Shown here: one piece after another, positions 17,291-26,462 of the stretch
Numbering within the stretch: position 1 is the stretch's first letter
Layout: each line of letters begins with the position of its first letter
Origin: JASBZA01 sp964392065
GTDB lineage: Bacteria; Bacillota; Clostridia; Saccharofermentanales; Fastidiosipilaceae
Length of the DNA stretch: 64,000 nucleotides
NCBI GenBank assembly: GCA_964392065.1
Contig: CAYMOG010000001.1
Coordinates: 1-64,000 of the forward strand
Reading direction: 5' to 3'
Made by a program: the position numbers and the translations under genes
The notes under the pieces: generated by a model
Told to the model about the DNA's origin: nothing
What the model saw: the letters and a program-made list of their open reading frames with translations, nothing else
Databases searched by the model: none

Positions 17291-18857
17291 GCTCCTGGCC
17301 AAAAGTGCACGATTTGCTAGCTTCGAAATCACGAGCGAATCTCCCTACAGGGAAGAAGTGCCTTATAAGGTTTATCTTAATGGTGAACTGGTGTCAGAAG
17401 ATGCTCGTAATATACAAACACTTTATGGGCTAAGTCCTAATACGGAGTATGTTTTGGAGGTTCAGGGAGTTGGTGAATCTTTACATTTCACGACTGAATC
17501 TGAAGATTTTACCCTGAATGTAAGGGATTTCGGGGCAATAGGTGATGGTCAAACGGATGATACCCAAGCAATTCAAGCCGCCCTATATACTTGTCCACCA
17601 GATTCTAGAGTTCTGATACCAGCAGGTACCTATCGCTTTACTTCTTTATATTTCAAGAGTAACACTCGGGTTGAATTGGCCAAAGGAGCTACCCTTCTCG
17701 CCATAGAAAGCCGCCAAGAACGTGCTATTTTACCTGGAATGATTAGAAATTACCGCGGTGGTAAATACTATCTGGGTAGCTGGGAAGGTAATCCATTAGA
17801 TAGCTTCGCAGGTTTACTTAATCTTATTGATGTGCAAAACGTTGTTCTCTATGGTGAAGGCGTCCTAGAAGCCAATGGATCCAAGGAAGGATTCTGGCAT
17901 AATCCAAAAGTAAAGAACCTTGCTTGGAGACCTAGAAGTGTTTTTATGCGCAGAGTGAAACAGGTTTCGCTTATTGGCATTACAATTAAGAATTCTCCTG
18001 CGTGGACGGTGCATCCGATGGAATCCCAAAATCTAAAATTCATCAATACGTCGATACAGAATCCCTGGGACTCACCCAACACCGATGGTATTAATCCCGA
18101 ATCCTGTGATGGTGTAGAAATACTGGGTTGTCATTTCTCATTGGGGGATGATTGCATCGCCATTAAATCAGGTAAGATTTATATGGCAAGAGCACTGGGT
18201 ATTCCTTCTCAGAATATTAAAATCCGTAATTGTTTTATGGAGCATGGCCATGGTGGTGTTACCATTGGAAGTGAGATGGCTTCTGGTGTTCGGAATGTTT
18301 TAGTTGAGAATTGTTTATTCCAGGATACGGATAGAGGATTAAGAATTAAAACGAGACGTGGACGCGGCAATCTAGCGGTGGTAGACGCTATTCACTTCGA
18401 GAATGTCCATATGGATAAGGTGATGTCGCCTTTTGTCTTAAATATGTTTTACTTCTGTGATCCCGATGGACATAGTGATTATGTTCAAAATAAAGACGAC
18501 ATCGGTGCGAAAGTAGAAGATTTACCCGCATTGAAGAACTTCGTATTCCGTAATATCCGTGTGAAAAATGCCAGCTTAGGTGGTTTTTTTGCGTATGGTT
18601 TACCTGAGCAACCCATCGAGTCTGTACTTTTAGAAAATATTACTCTAGAAATGCTACCAGTAGAACAGCGTTTAGAAGGTGTTCCTGCTATGATGAATGG
18701 TGAAGAGTGGCAGAAATCACAAGTGATTTTTGCAAAAAATATCGAGAAGCTTGTCATGCGAAATATTGAAATTTCTGGTCAAGAAGATGATAAAATTTTC
18801 TTAGAAAATGTAAAGGAAGAAGTTCAAGAAGCTGTGCAATTAAGCACAAAATCCTAA
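17283..18857 (+). CDS. GH28 polygalacturonase/exo-galacturonosidase, cytoplasmic
   Basis: 524 residues: an N-terminal fibronectin-III-like domain (about 1-72), then a GH28 right-handed beta-helix with NTD (266-268), GDD (288-290), HGHGG (321-325) and RIKT (354-357), the four diagnostic catalytic blocks. The Fn3 plus GH28 layout and lack of a signal peptide fit intracellular exo-acting enzymes releasing galacturonate from oligogalacturonides. GGAGG (17270-17274) lies 8 bases before the ATG at 17283; the alternative ATG at 17277 is only 2 bases away. The overlap with GH105 suggests translational coupling. Confidence 0.9.
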   Translation: MLKLLAKSARFASFEITSESPYREEVPYKVYLNGELVSEDARNIQTLYGLSPNTEYVLEVQGVGESLHFTTESEDFTLNVRDFGAIGDGQTDDTQAIQAALYTCPPDSRVLIPAGTYRFTSLYFKSNTRVELAKGATLLAIESRQERAILPGMIRNYRGGKYYLGSWEGNPLDSFAGLLNLIDVQNVVLYGEGVLEANGSKEGFWHNPKVKNLAWRPRSVFMRRVKQVSLIGITIKNSPAWTVHPMESQNLKFINTSIQNPWDSPNTDGINPESCDGVEILGCHFSLGDDCIAIKSGKIYMARALGIPSQNIKIRNCFMEHGHGGVTIGSEMASGVRNVLVENCLFQDTDRGLRIKTRRGRGNLAVVDAIHFENVHMDKVMSPFVLNMFYFCDPDGHSDYVQNKDDIGAKVEDLPALKNFVFRNIRVKNASLGGFFAYGLPEQPIESVLLENITLEMLPVEQRLEGVPAMMNGEEWQKSQVIFAKNIEKLVMRNIEISGQEDDKIFLENVKEEVQEAVQLSTKS

Positions 18858-18867
18858 GGAGGAATAC

Positions 18868-19665
18868 ATGCAAGTAACGTGGGGGCGTAGGCTCCATGAT
18901 GTGGAAGCAGATGGGTTCGAAGCACAAGTAAAAAAAGTAGCCGGTGATGGGTTTCGTTCGATACAGTTGGCTCCGACTAAGTCCTTGCAGTTTACACAAG
19001 AAATGCTTAGTCCTGGATATGCCCGATATATCAGGAGAATATTGGACCAGAATGGTCTAGTAGTTGCTGTATTAGGTTCTTATTTTGATTTGAGTGCGTC
19101 TGAAGAGGAAGCCGATTTAGTGATTCAACGGTATAAGGATCATATGCAATTGGCGAAATGGGCAGGATTCTCAGTAGTAGGTACAGAGACGGGAAAAATC
19201 TTCCCAGATGATCCTGATTACGAGGAGCGATTTCAGAACGTTATAAGGAACTTAGAGCCTATCCTAGAATACGCAAAAACTCTAGGTTTAAGTTTTGCCA
19301 TTGAACCTGTATATGGACATACTATCTATAATGCTCAGAAAATGCTAGAAGTCTTAGACCACTACCCGACAGAACATCTGCGTGTAATCTATGATCCTGT
19401 GAACTTACTAGACCCTAATGATGAAGAAGGTGCACTAGAAATGTGGGAAGATTTTATTCGGAAATTAGGACATCTATTCGTAGCGGTTCATGTCAAGGAT
19501 TATGACATTGAGAATGGGAAGAAAGTGGACCGTGCAGCGGGCTTTGGCCGGATGGCGTATACTCATCTAGAGAGGCTAGCGAAGCAAAAACCTCATCTTG
19601 ACTTCTTGATTGAAACGGCAAAGGATGAGAATATAAAACAAATAAGAGAACAATTTAAGATTTAA
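18868..19665 (+). CDS. sugar phosphate isomerase/epimerase-like TIM barrel
   Basis: A 265-residue protein of the xylose-isomerase-like AP-endonuclease-2 superfamily. The four usual metal-ligand positions are visible: Glu in FAIEPVYG, Asp in VIYDPVNLL, His in VAVHVKDYD and Glu in FLIETAKD. Family members isomerise or epimerise keto-sugars or sugar acids. The place between GH28 and uxaC suggests a uronate or a pectin neutral sugar as substrate, but no precise reaction can be assigned. AAGGAGG precedes the ATG. Confidence 0.8.
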   Translation: MQVTWGRRLHDVEADGFEAQVKKVAGDGFRSIQLAPTKSLQFTQEMLSPGYARYIRRILDQNGLVVAVLGSYFDLSASEEEADLVIQRYKDHMQLAKWAGFSVVGTETGKIFPDDPDYEERFQNVIRNLEPILEYAKTLGLSFAIEPVYGHTIYNAQKMLEVLDHYPTEHLRVIYDPVNLLDPNDEEGALEMWEDFIRKLGHLFVAVHVKDYDIENGKKVDRAAGFGRMAYTHLERLAKQKPHLDFLIETAKDENIKQIREQFKI

Positions 19666-19679
19666 TATGGAGGTGTAAA

Positions 19680-21098
19680 ATGAAAGAGTTTATGGGGAAA
19701 GATTTCCTGTTACAAAATGAAACGGCTAAGCGCTTATATTTCGATTATGCAGCGAAAATGCCTATAGTGGATTATCACTGTCATGTGAGTCCTCAAGAGA
19801 TTTATGAGGATAAGGCGTTTGAGAGTATTACAGAAGCGTGGTTAGGTGGTGACCACTATAAATGGAGAATGATTCGTTCATGTGGTATTGACGAAAACCT
19901 CATTACGGGTGATGCCAGTGATAAGGAGAAGTTCGATGCCTTTGCAAAATCTCTACCTAGAGCAATTGGTAATCCTCTTTATCATTGGACCCATTTAGAA
20001 TTACAGCGTTATTTCGATTGTCATACACCACTAAATGAGGAATCTGCAGATGAAATCTATCAACTTGCCAATGCGAAACTCCAAGGTGGATTCAGTGTTC
20101 GAGAGATTATCAAGGCATCTCAAGTGACCACTATTTGTACAACGGATGATCCAATTGATTCTCTAGAATGGCACGAAAAATTAGCTGAAGATGAGAGTTT
20201 TGACACCGTTGTCTTACCAGCATTTCGTCCGGATAAGGCAATGAATGTGGATAAGGCAGGTTTCACAGACTATATTAAGCAATTAGGCGACGTGACCGGC
20301 ATTACAATTAAATCGGTGGAAGATGTAAAACATGCTCTAGGGAAAAGAATTCAACATTTTGCAGAGCATGGCTGTCTAGCCTCTGATCATGGTTTAGATC
20401 ATATCGTAGCCTTACGAGATAAGGATTTAGCCGAAGCCGCATTGGCCAAAGCGCTCGAAGGTGAGTGGCCAAGCCAAGAAGCGACGGACGCTTATAAAAC
20501 AGAAATAATGATCTTCTTAGGAGGAGAGTACGAGCGTAGAAATTGGGTAATGCAATTACATTATGGCGCAGTTCGTAATACCAATTCAGAGATGTTTGAG
20601 AAGCTCGGTGCGGATACTGGGTTTGATACCATCGCTACCCGTGACAATGGTAAAGCACTTACGGTTCTCCTAGATTTACTGCTTAATGAGAATGGAAACT
20701 TACCTAAGACTATTATCTACTCGCTAAACCCTAATGATGATGCCATGATTGGAACCGTTATTGGTGCCTTCCAGGGGACAGAAGTACCTGGTAAGATTCA
20801 GCACGGTAGCGCATGGTGGTTTAACGATACCAAAGAGGGTATGGAGAAACAAATGAAGACTCTTGCAAGTCTCGGTGTACTTGCAAATTTCGTAGGTATG
20901 CTTACGGATTCAAGAAGTTTCCTAAGCTATACGCGTCATGAGTATTTCCGTAGAATACTCTGTAATATCATCGGAACTTGGGTAGAAGAAGGCGAATATC
21001 CAAACGATATAGAATATCTAGGCAAGATGGTTCAGGATATTTCTTATAACAATGCTATGCATTATATGGGTTTCGATAAGAAAAACGAAGTGGAATAA
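19680..21098 (+). CDS. uxaC: uronate isomerase
   Basis: A 472-residue amidohydrolase-superfamily enzyme converting D-galacturonate to D-tagaturonate and D-glucuronate to D-fructuronate. The N-terminal metal-binding VDYHCHVSPQEI and the family blocks GGDHYKWRMIRSCG, FRPDKAMNVDK and QLHYGAVRNTN are present, and the length matches UxaC. AGGTG lies before the ATG. It handles the monomers released by GH28/GH105 and is directly followed by uxaB and uxaA. Confidence 0.97.
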   Translation: MKEFMGKDFLLQNETAKRLYFDYAAKMPIVDYHCHVSPQEIYEDKAFESITEAWLGGDHYKWRMIRSCGIDENLITGDASDKEKFDAFAKSLPRAIGNPLYHWTHLELQRYFDCHTPLNEESADEIYQLANAKLQGGFSVREIIKASQVTTICTTDDPIDSLEWHEKLAEDESFDTVVLPAFRPDKAMNVDKAGFTDYIKQLGDVTGITIKSVEDVKHALGKRIQHFAEHGCLASDHGLDHIVALRDKDLAEAALAKALEGEWPSQEATDAYKTEIMIFLGGEYERRNWVMQLHYGAVRNTNSEMFEKLGADTGFDTIATRDNGKALTVLLDLLLNENGNLPKTIIYSLNPNDDAMIGTVIGAFQGTEVPGKIQHGSAWWFNDTKEGMEKQMKTLASLGVLANFVGMLTDSRSFLSYTRHEYFRRILCNIIGTWVEEGEYPNDIEYLGKMVQDISYNNAMHYMGFDKKNEVE

Positions 21099-21114
21099 AG
21101 GATGAAATAAACGT

Positions 21115-22446
21115 ATGCGTGAAACAGTAATACAATTTGGTGAAGGTAATTTTTTGCGAGCTTTTGTGAATTATTTCTTCGATGTAATGAATAAGAAGGG
21201 TCTCTACGATGGTAAGGCGGTAGTCGTCCAACCTCTAGAAAATGGCTTAGTACACTTACTTAATGAACAAGATGGAAAGTACAATCTATTCCTGAGAGGT
21301 GTCGAGAATGGAGAAGAAGTGGATGAGCATATTCTTGTAGAGTCTATTTCTAGAGGCATCAATCCCTATGAGGATTTCGATGGGTTCTTGGCTTTGGCCG
21401 AGAATCCTGACATGCGTGTTGTCGTTTCCAATACCACCGAAGCGGGTATAGAGTTTGTTGGCACGGAGAAGTTAGAGGATAGACCTGCAAAAGCGTTTCC
21501 TGCCAAAGTAACCCAACTTCTGAAAAAACGTTTTGATTTAGGGCTTAAAGGTTTTATTTTCCTACCATGTGAGCTAATAGACGATAATGCGGTTTATCTG
21601 AAAAAATATGTTTTACAATATGCAGACCTCTGGAACCTAGGCGATGCGTTTAAGACCTGGGTAGAAGAAGAAAATGTTTTCTGTAATACTTTAGTGGATC
21701 GGATTACAACGGGTTACCCTAGGGATACACTGGCTGAATTCGAAGATAGGATTTCTGGTAAGGATAATTTAATTGATACAGCCGAAGCATTCTACTTATG
21801 GGTAATAGAGGGTGACCATGAAAAAGAGCTTCCTTTCCGTGAAGCAGGGCTAAATGTGGTTTGGACGGATGATGTGAAACCTTATAAGAAGCGCAAAGTA
21901 CGTATTCTAAATGGTGGACATACAGCCTTGGTTTGCGGTGCGCTACTCTATGGGATAGAGACGGTGGGTGAGGCTTTGGCCCATGAAACGGTAAGGCCAT
22001 ATCTAGAGCACCTGATGTTTGAGGAAATTGTTCATACTCTAGGTAATAATCCAGAGGATGTACAGTTTGCGAAGGATGTGCTTGAGCGATTCGAAAACCC
22101 ATTTGTTTCCCATCGTTTAGATTCTATCGTTTTGAATTCCGTGGCGAAATTCGAAACCCGTGTATTACCTACAATTCTTGAACATAAGGAAACATTCGGT
22201 ACCTATCCTGAAGGCTTAGTAATGTCAATGGCCGCGCTTATTGCTTTCTACCACACAGATCAGGTGAAAGATATGCCTGAAGTTGTAAAGTTCATGAAAG
22301 AGGCAAGCGTGGAAGAGGTATTAGCCCATGAGCCCTATTGGCTAAAGGATCTTAGCGATTTACGTCCTATGGTACAAGAATACTATGACATTATTACGAA
22401 TGAAGGCATGCAAGCGGCTTATGATGCCGTTCTAAGAAGAGGATAA
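21115..22446 (+). CDS. uxaB: tagaturonate reductase (altronate oxidoreductase)
   Basis: A 443-residue mannitol-dehydrogenase-family NAD-dependent reductase (D-tagaturonate to D-altronate). It begins with the family pattern VIQFGEGNFLRAFVNYF and has the catalytic-domain block KKRKVRILNGGHTALVCGA, where the Lys and Asn-Gly-Gly-His are conserved. The isolated glycine-rich start and 443-residue length suit UxaB rather than fructuronate reductase. It lies 16 bases after uxaC and 2 bases before uxaA. Confidence 0.93.
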   Translation: MRETVIQFGEGNFLRAFVNYFFDVMNKKGLYDGKAVVVQPLENGLVHLLNEQDGKYNLFLRGVENGEEVDEHILVESISRGINPYEDFDGFLALAENPDMRVVVSNTTEAGIEFVGTEKLEDRPAKAFPAKVTQLLKKRFDLGLKGFIFLPCELIDDNAVYLKKYVLQYADLWNLGDAFKTWVEEENVFCNTLVDRITTGYPRDTLAEFEDRISGKDNLIDTAEAFYLWVIEGDHEKELPFREAGLNVVWTDDVKPYKKRKVRILNGGHTALVCGALLYGIETVGEALAHETVRPYLEHLMFEEIVHTLGNNPEDVQFAKDVLERFENPFVSHRLDSIVLNSVAKFETRVLPTILEHKETFGTYPEGLVMSMAALIAFYHTDQVKDMPEVVKFMKEASVEEVLAHEPYWLKDLSDLRPMVQEYYDIITNEGMQAAYDAVLRRG

Positions 22447-22448
22447 AT

Positions 22449-23936
22449 ATGAAAGAGTATATTCGTATACATGCAAATGACGTTGTTGCCGTGGCGCTAA
22501 AGGATTTAGAGCCCGGTACAGAAATTGTTATCGACGGTATGAATCCGTTCCCTCTAAATGAGAAAATTACCAAAGGGCATAAATTTGCTCTTACCGATCT
22601 TGCGGCAGGTACTCCTGTTATTAAATATGGTATGCCAATTGGCAACTTGACCGAAGATGTAAAACAAGGTCAGACAGTTCATACCCATAATGTGAAGACG
22701 GGTTTAAGTGACATTGTTTCTTATACTTATAACAAGGAAGAAATACCTGCCAAACAAGCTCCTGGAAGAAGTTTCCAGGGGTATAGAAGACCAGATGGTC
22801 GGGTGGGTGTTCGTAATGAAATCTGGATTATTCCTACGGTAGGTTGTGTCAATAATATTATTGAACGGGTAGCAAAATCTGCTAGTCATCTTATTGATGG
22901 AAGTCTGGAAAATATCGTTGCGTTCCCTCATCCTTATGGTTGTTCTCAGATGGGAGACGATCAAGAGCTAACAAGACTTGCTCTGGCAGCACTTGCGAAG
23001 CATCCGAACTGTGGTGGTGTGCTTCTGATGGGGTTAGGCTGTGAGAATAGTAATATTCCTATTATGGGCGAATACTTAGACGGGATTGATGAGAAAAAAA
23101 TCCGCTACTTAGTCGCACAAAATGTGGAGGACGAGTATGAGGCGGCCCTAGAATTACTAGAAGAGCTCGCCGAATATGTTAAGACTTTCGAGCGAGAAGA
23201 GGTGGATGCTTCAGAACTTGTCATCGGATTGAAATGTGGAGGATCCGACGGACTCTCCGGTATAACAGCTAATCCCCTTGTAGGTTATTTTTCAGATTAT
23301 GTGGTTCATAGGGGTGGGACGACCATTCTCACAGAAGTTCCAGAAATGTTTGGAGCAGAGCAAATACTTATGAATAGGGCGGCCGATGCCTCTATCTATG
23401 AAGATACCGTGCGCCTTGTTAATGATTTCAAACAATATTTCATAGATCATGATCAAGAAATCTATGAGAATCCTTCGCCAGGAAATAAGGCCGGTGGAAT
23501 CACAACCTTGGAAGATAAATCCCTCGGATGTATTCAAAAGGCTGGTCATTCAGAAGTGAAGGGTGTGCTTCAATATGCAGAACCTGTCCAGTCAAAAGGA
23601 CTGAATCTTCTCCAAGCGCCAGGTAACGACTTGGTTAGCTCGACGGCTCTAGCGCTATCAGGTGCACAAATTGTTCTCTTCACAACGGGTAGGGGGACTC
23701 CATTCGCGTCACCAGTACCTACCGTAAAAATTTCATCGAATAGTCAGATTTTCGAGAAAAAGGGAAACTGGATTGATTTCAATGCAGGTGAGTTACTAGA
23801 AGAAGACGTCACCATGGAACAATTAGGTGAAGCCTTTGCAGATTATATCTTCTTGGTAGCCTCTGGTGAACAGGTTAATGCAGAGAAGAATGGCTATCAT
23901 GATATGGCTATTTTCAAGATGGGTGTTACGCTGTAG
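22449..23936 (+). CDS. uxaA: altronate dehydratase
   Basis: A 495-residue dehydratase (D-altronate to 2-keto-3-deoxygluconate) with an N-terminal SAF domain (about 1-90) and a large C-terminal domain containing GRVGVRNEIWIIPTVGCVN, HPYGCSQMGDD, LGCENSNI and GLKCGGSDGLSGITANP, all diagnostic of UxaA/GarD. It closes the GH105-uxaA operon, ended by the hairpin at 23956-23990. The downstream kinase and aldolase for 2-keto-3-deoxygluconate are not in the window. Confidence 0.96.
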   Translation: MKEYIRIHANDVVAVALKDLEPGTEIVIDGMNPFPLNEKITKGHKFALTDLAAGTPVIKYGMPIGNLTEDVKQGQTVHTHNVKTGLSDIVSYTYNKEEIPAKQAPGRSFQGYRRPDGRVGVRNEIWIIPTVGCVNNIIERVAKSASHLIDGSLENIVAFPHPYGCSQMGDDQELTRLALAALAKHPNCGGVLLMGLGCENSNIPIMGEYLDGIDEKKIRYLVAQNVEDEYEAALELLEELAEYVKTFEREEVDASELVIGLKCGGSDGLSGITANPLVGYFSDYVVHRGGTTILTEVPEMFGAEQILMNRAADASIYEDTVRLVNDFKQYFIDHDQEIYENPSPGNKAGGITTLEDKSLGCIQKAGHSEVKGVLQYAEPVQSKGLNLLQAPGNDLVSSTALALSGAQIVLFTTGRGTPFASPVPTVKISSNSQIFEKKGNWIDFNAGELLEEDVTMEQLGEAFADYIFLVASGEQVNAEKNGYHDMAIFKMGVTL

Positions 23937-23955
23937 TTTCGCTTAATAAATTATT

Positions 23956-23990
23956 AGAAACAGCACATGGGTTTTACATGTGCTGTTTCT
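23956..23990. terminator. bidirectional terminator between uxaA and the YcxB-like gene
   Basis: AGAAACAGCACATG (23956-23969) pairs perfectly with CATGTGCTGTTTCT (23977-23990). The 7-base loop holds the stop codon of the convergent gene. T-rich sequence follows on the plus strand. Confidence 0.85.
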
Positions 23991-24507
23991 TGTTCTCAAT
24001 TGTTTTCTCTGTACCCATATATTTTACGAGCACATTCCATACGTTTTCGGGTGAGATTTTACTTGCGTAATAAGGGAGGATAAAACCTCTTGCCGGAGTG
24101 ACATAGAGATAGATAGCATCAGATTTCTGATACGCTCGGTACAGGATTTCCCAGGGATAGTTCGCCCTCTGATCTCCTGCTAGGACTTGAAGTTCTTCTT
24201 CTGTGAAGGTTAGTGTATAAACGAGAGGATTCTGATTTAATTTATGCTTCTTAATTTCATGACTAATGGATCGATTGAAATTAAATAAATATAGGACCGG
24301 TAAGCCGATTCCAATGATAAGCAAGAGGATGCCCAGCATAATGGCACCATCGCTTGGATACTGAAGAAAACACAGTATGGAAGAAATGAAAAATATTAAG
24401 AAGAAAATAAAGGGATTTCTCCATGCTTTGCGCAGTTTCATGGTATTAAACCATGCGAATTTACGAAAGGTCTCAGCTTGCAAGTGAATGGGAAATATTT
24501 GACGCAT
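23974..24507 (-). CDS. YcxB-like membrane protein
   Basis: About 177 residues with two adjacent transmembrane segments (roughly residues 30-70, FIFFLIFFISSILCF and GILLLIIGIGLPVLYLF), then a cytoplasmic domain with the YcxB-like pattern (LTFTEEELQVLAGDQRANYPWEILYRAYQ...PARGFILPYYASKI). The family function is unknown. The ATG at 24507 has AAGGAG 6 bases upstream; an in-frame ATG at 24543 lacks one. It is divergent from the TRAP operon and converges on uxaA, so it is probably unrelated to pectin use. Confidence 0.75.
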   Translation of the reverse strand: MRQIFPIHLQAETFRKFAWFNTMKLRKAWRNPFIFFLIFFISSILCFLQYPSDGAIMLGILLLIIGIGLPVLYLFNFNRSISHEIKKHKLNQNPLVYTLTFTEEELQVLAGDQRANYPWEILYRAYQKSDAIYLYVTPARGFILPYYASKISPENVWNVLVKYMGTEKTIENKKQHM

Positions 24508-24612
24508 AATAGGCTCCTTATTAAACTTTATTAATTGTACCAAATACTGGTTATTTCTGTTTATAATTTGTTTATTCTATTTGTTAACATTGTCTAAGAT
24601 AAAATAAAATTC

Positions 24613-24643
24613 TTTACAAATTACTAACAATATATGCTATACT
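24613..24643 (+). promoter_or_regulatory. promoter of the TRAP operon
   Basis: TTTACA (24613-24618) and an extended -10 TGCTATACT (24635-24643). The 19-base spacer is long, but the TGn extension compensates. The same TGCTATACT occurs before pepA. No LacI-type box was seen here. Confidence 0.5.
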
Positions 24644-24676
24644 AAAAATGAAAAAAGTTAAAAACAAGGAGGAATT

Positions 24677-25753
24677 ATGAAAAAAATATTATCAGCTGCT
24701 CTAGCAGCTATGCTTGCTTTCGCCGTAGTCGCTTGTGATACAAGTTCTGGTACGACAGCAGGTACAACAACAGCAGGTACTACTCCAGTAGGTAGTGAGA
24801 CGGATGCAGGTTCAACCGATAATACATCGGATGACCCAGCTGTGACACTAGTTTATGCAGAAGTAAATCCACTAGATACTATTGTAGGCCAGACCGCAAG
24901 TGAGTTTAAGAAGAATGTAGAAGAATTATCGGGTGGTTCTATTACCATTGATATTCAACACAGTGGTGTACTAGGTTCTGAAAACGATGTTCTAGATAAT
25001 ATTCTAGGTGGTGGGGATACGATTGATATGTCTCGTATTTCCGCATTTGCATTGACAAGTTATGGTGCTCAGAAGTCTAAGTTACTTTCTTTACCTTATA
25101 CGTTTACGTCAAGAGAGCATTTCTGGAACTTCGCTTCTAGTGAACACGCGGATGAATTCTTAAATGAGCCACAAACAATTGATTTGCCACTACGTGGTGT
25201 TTTCTACGGTGAAGAAGGCTTCCGTCATTTCTTTACAAAAGACGTTGTAAATGGTATCGAAGATATGAGCGGTCTTAAACTTCGTGTTTCAAATGACCCT
25301 GTTATGACGGGATTTGTTAATGGCTTAGGTGCAAGCCCAACGGTTGTATCCTTTAATGAGCTCTATTCTTCTCTACAAACTGGTGTTGTAGATGGTGCAG
25401 AACAACCTATCGCCAACTATAAATCCAATGCTTTCCCAGAAGTTGCTCCTAACCTAATTCTCAATGGGCACACACTAGGTGCTATCCAAGTTGTTATCAC
25501 CGATACAGCATGGGAAAAGCTAACAGAGAATCAACAGAATGCTCTCTTAGAAGCTGGAAGATTAACACAAGAATTTAATCAGAATCTTTCTGCAACAGAA
25601 GAAGAGAAGGTTCTTGATGATCTTCGTAATGAAGGTGTTAATGTTGTCGAAGTAGATGACTTAGGACCATGGGAAGAAGCTGCTAAATCCGTTATCGAAA
25701 ATGAAATCAAAGGTCAAGAAGAATTATACGAGACCATTAAGAATTTAGCGTAA
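24677..25753 (+). CDS. dctP: TRAP transporter solute-binding lipoprotein (DctP family)
   Basis: A 358-residue protein with a lipoprotein signal (V17-V-A-C20) and a Thr/Gly/Ser-rich linker to about residue 50, then a DctP fold. The organic-acid-binding Arg is likely in MSGLKLRVSNDPV, and the block SFNELYSSLQTGVVDGAEQPIANY is typical of the family. Lipid-anchored rather than free, as expected in a single-membrane cell. The position next to uxaCBA suggests uptake of galacturonate, glucuronate or small uronate-containing sugars. A hairpin separates it from the membrane subunits. Confidence 0.93.
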   Translation: MKKILSAALAAMLAFAVVACDTSSGTTAGTTTAGTTPVGSETDAGSTDNTSDDPAVTLVYAEVNPLDTIVGQTASEFKKNVEELSGGSITIDIQHSGVLGSENDVLDNILGGGDTIDMSRISAFALTSYGAQKSKLLSLPYTFTSREHFWNFASSEHADEFLNEPQTIDLPLRGVFYGEEGFRHFFTKDVVNGIEDMSGLKLRVSNDPVMTGFVNGLGASPTVVSFNELYSSLQTGVVDGAEQPIANYKSNAFPEVAPNLILNGHTLGAIQVVITDTAWEKLTENQQNALLEAGRLTQEFNQNLSATEEEKVLDDLRNEGVNVVEVDDLGPWEEAAKSVIENEIKGQEELYETIKNLA

Positions 25754-25779
25754 TACGTTTATTCATGATTTTATTCTTT

Positions 25780-25803
25780 AGTAGCCGCTTTCGGGCGGCT
25801 ACT
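25780..25803 (+). terminator. intra-operon hairpin between dctP and dctQ
   Basis: AGTAGCCGC (25780-25788) and GCGGCTACT (25795-25803) form a perfect 9-bp stem with a 6-base loop and only a weak T tail (ATTAT). Probably a partial terminator or stabiliser giving excess binding protein over permeases. Confidence 0.7.
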
Positions 25804-25823
25804 ATTATCATAAGGAGGTATAT

Positions 25824-26462
25824 ATGAAAGAGCGAGCAAAAGAGCCACCGGCTATTTTCCGCACCCTCGATAAAATGAAACCTATCTACGATGTGATTTA
25901 TAACGTGATTTTATTTCTATGTAAAATTATGTTGATTGTAGACATTCTGATTACCGCATTTTCAGTTCTAGGTAGACATGTCCCTTTTATCCCAGATCCT
26001 GCGTGGACGGAAGAAATGGTGTTGACACTCATGAGTTATATGGCAGTTCTTTCTGCGGCTTTGGCCATAAGAAGACAGTCTCATATAAGAATGACAATTT
26101 TCGATGATAAATTACCTAAGAAAGTTCTACTCGTTCTTGAATTACTAGCAGATTTACTTATTCTAATTCTTGGTATATTTATGGTGGTTGTAGGTCTTCA
26201 GTATGCAACAAAACTGGGTGGACGCGGTACCTATGTATCGATGCCTTGGTTATCAAGATTCTGGATGTATTTCCCTGTTCCATTGGCGGGTTTGGCAATG
26301 ATTCTTTTCGAAATTGAATTAATGTATCGTCATATTCGCGCATTCTTTATTGAAGATGATTTGTATAAAGATGTGGACAGAGAAGACGAATTAGAAGCAG
26401 AGGTTTCTGAAGAAGAAGCTGAAGAGTTACGTCATTTATTTAGTAAGGAGGATGAGTCCTAA
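25824..26462 (+). CDS. dctQ: TRAP transporter small membrane subunit (DctQ family)
   Basis: A 212-residue four-helix membrane protein (segments near residues 25-45, 65-85, 95-125 and 140-165) with the DctQ pattern WTEEMVLTLMSYMAVLSAALAIRRQSHIRM. The C-terminal tail is strikingly acidic (about 35 residues rich in Glu and Asp). AAGGAGG precedes the ATG, and the stop codon overlaps the dctM start by one base. Forms the membrane complex with DctM. Confidence 0.92.
   Translation: MKERAKEPPAIFRTLDKMKPIYDVIYNVILFLCKIMLIVDILITAFSVLGRHVPFIPDPAWTEEMVLTLMSYMAVLSAALAIRRQSHIRMTIFDDKLPKKVLLVLELLADLLILILGIFMVVVGLQYATKLGGRGTYVSMPWLSRFWMYFPVPLAGLAMILFEIELMYRHIRAFFIEDDLYKDVDREDELEAEVSEEEAEELRHLFSKEDES

Noticed and set aside
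21719..22102. 127-codon minus-strand open frame rich in His and Pro
   Set aside because: Lies inside uxaB, whose motifs are intact; no independent support.
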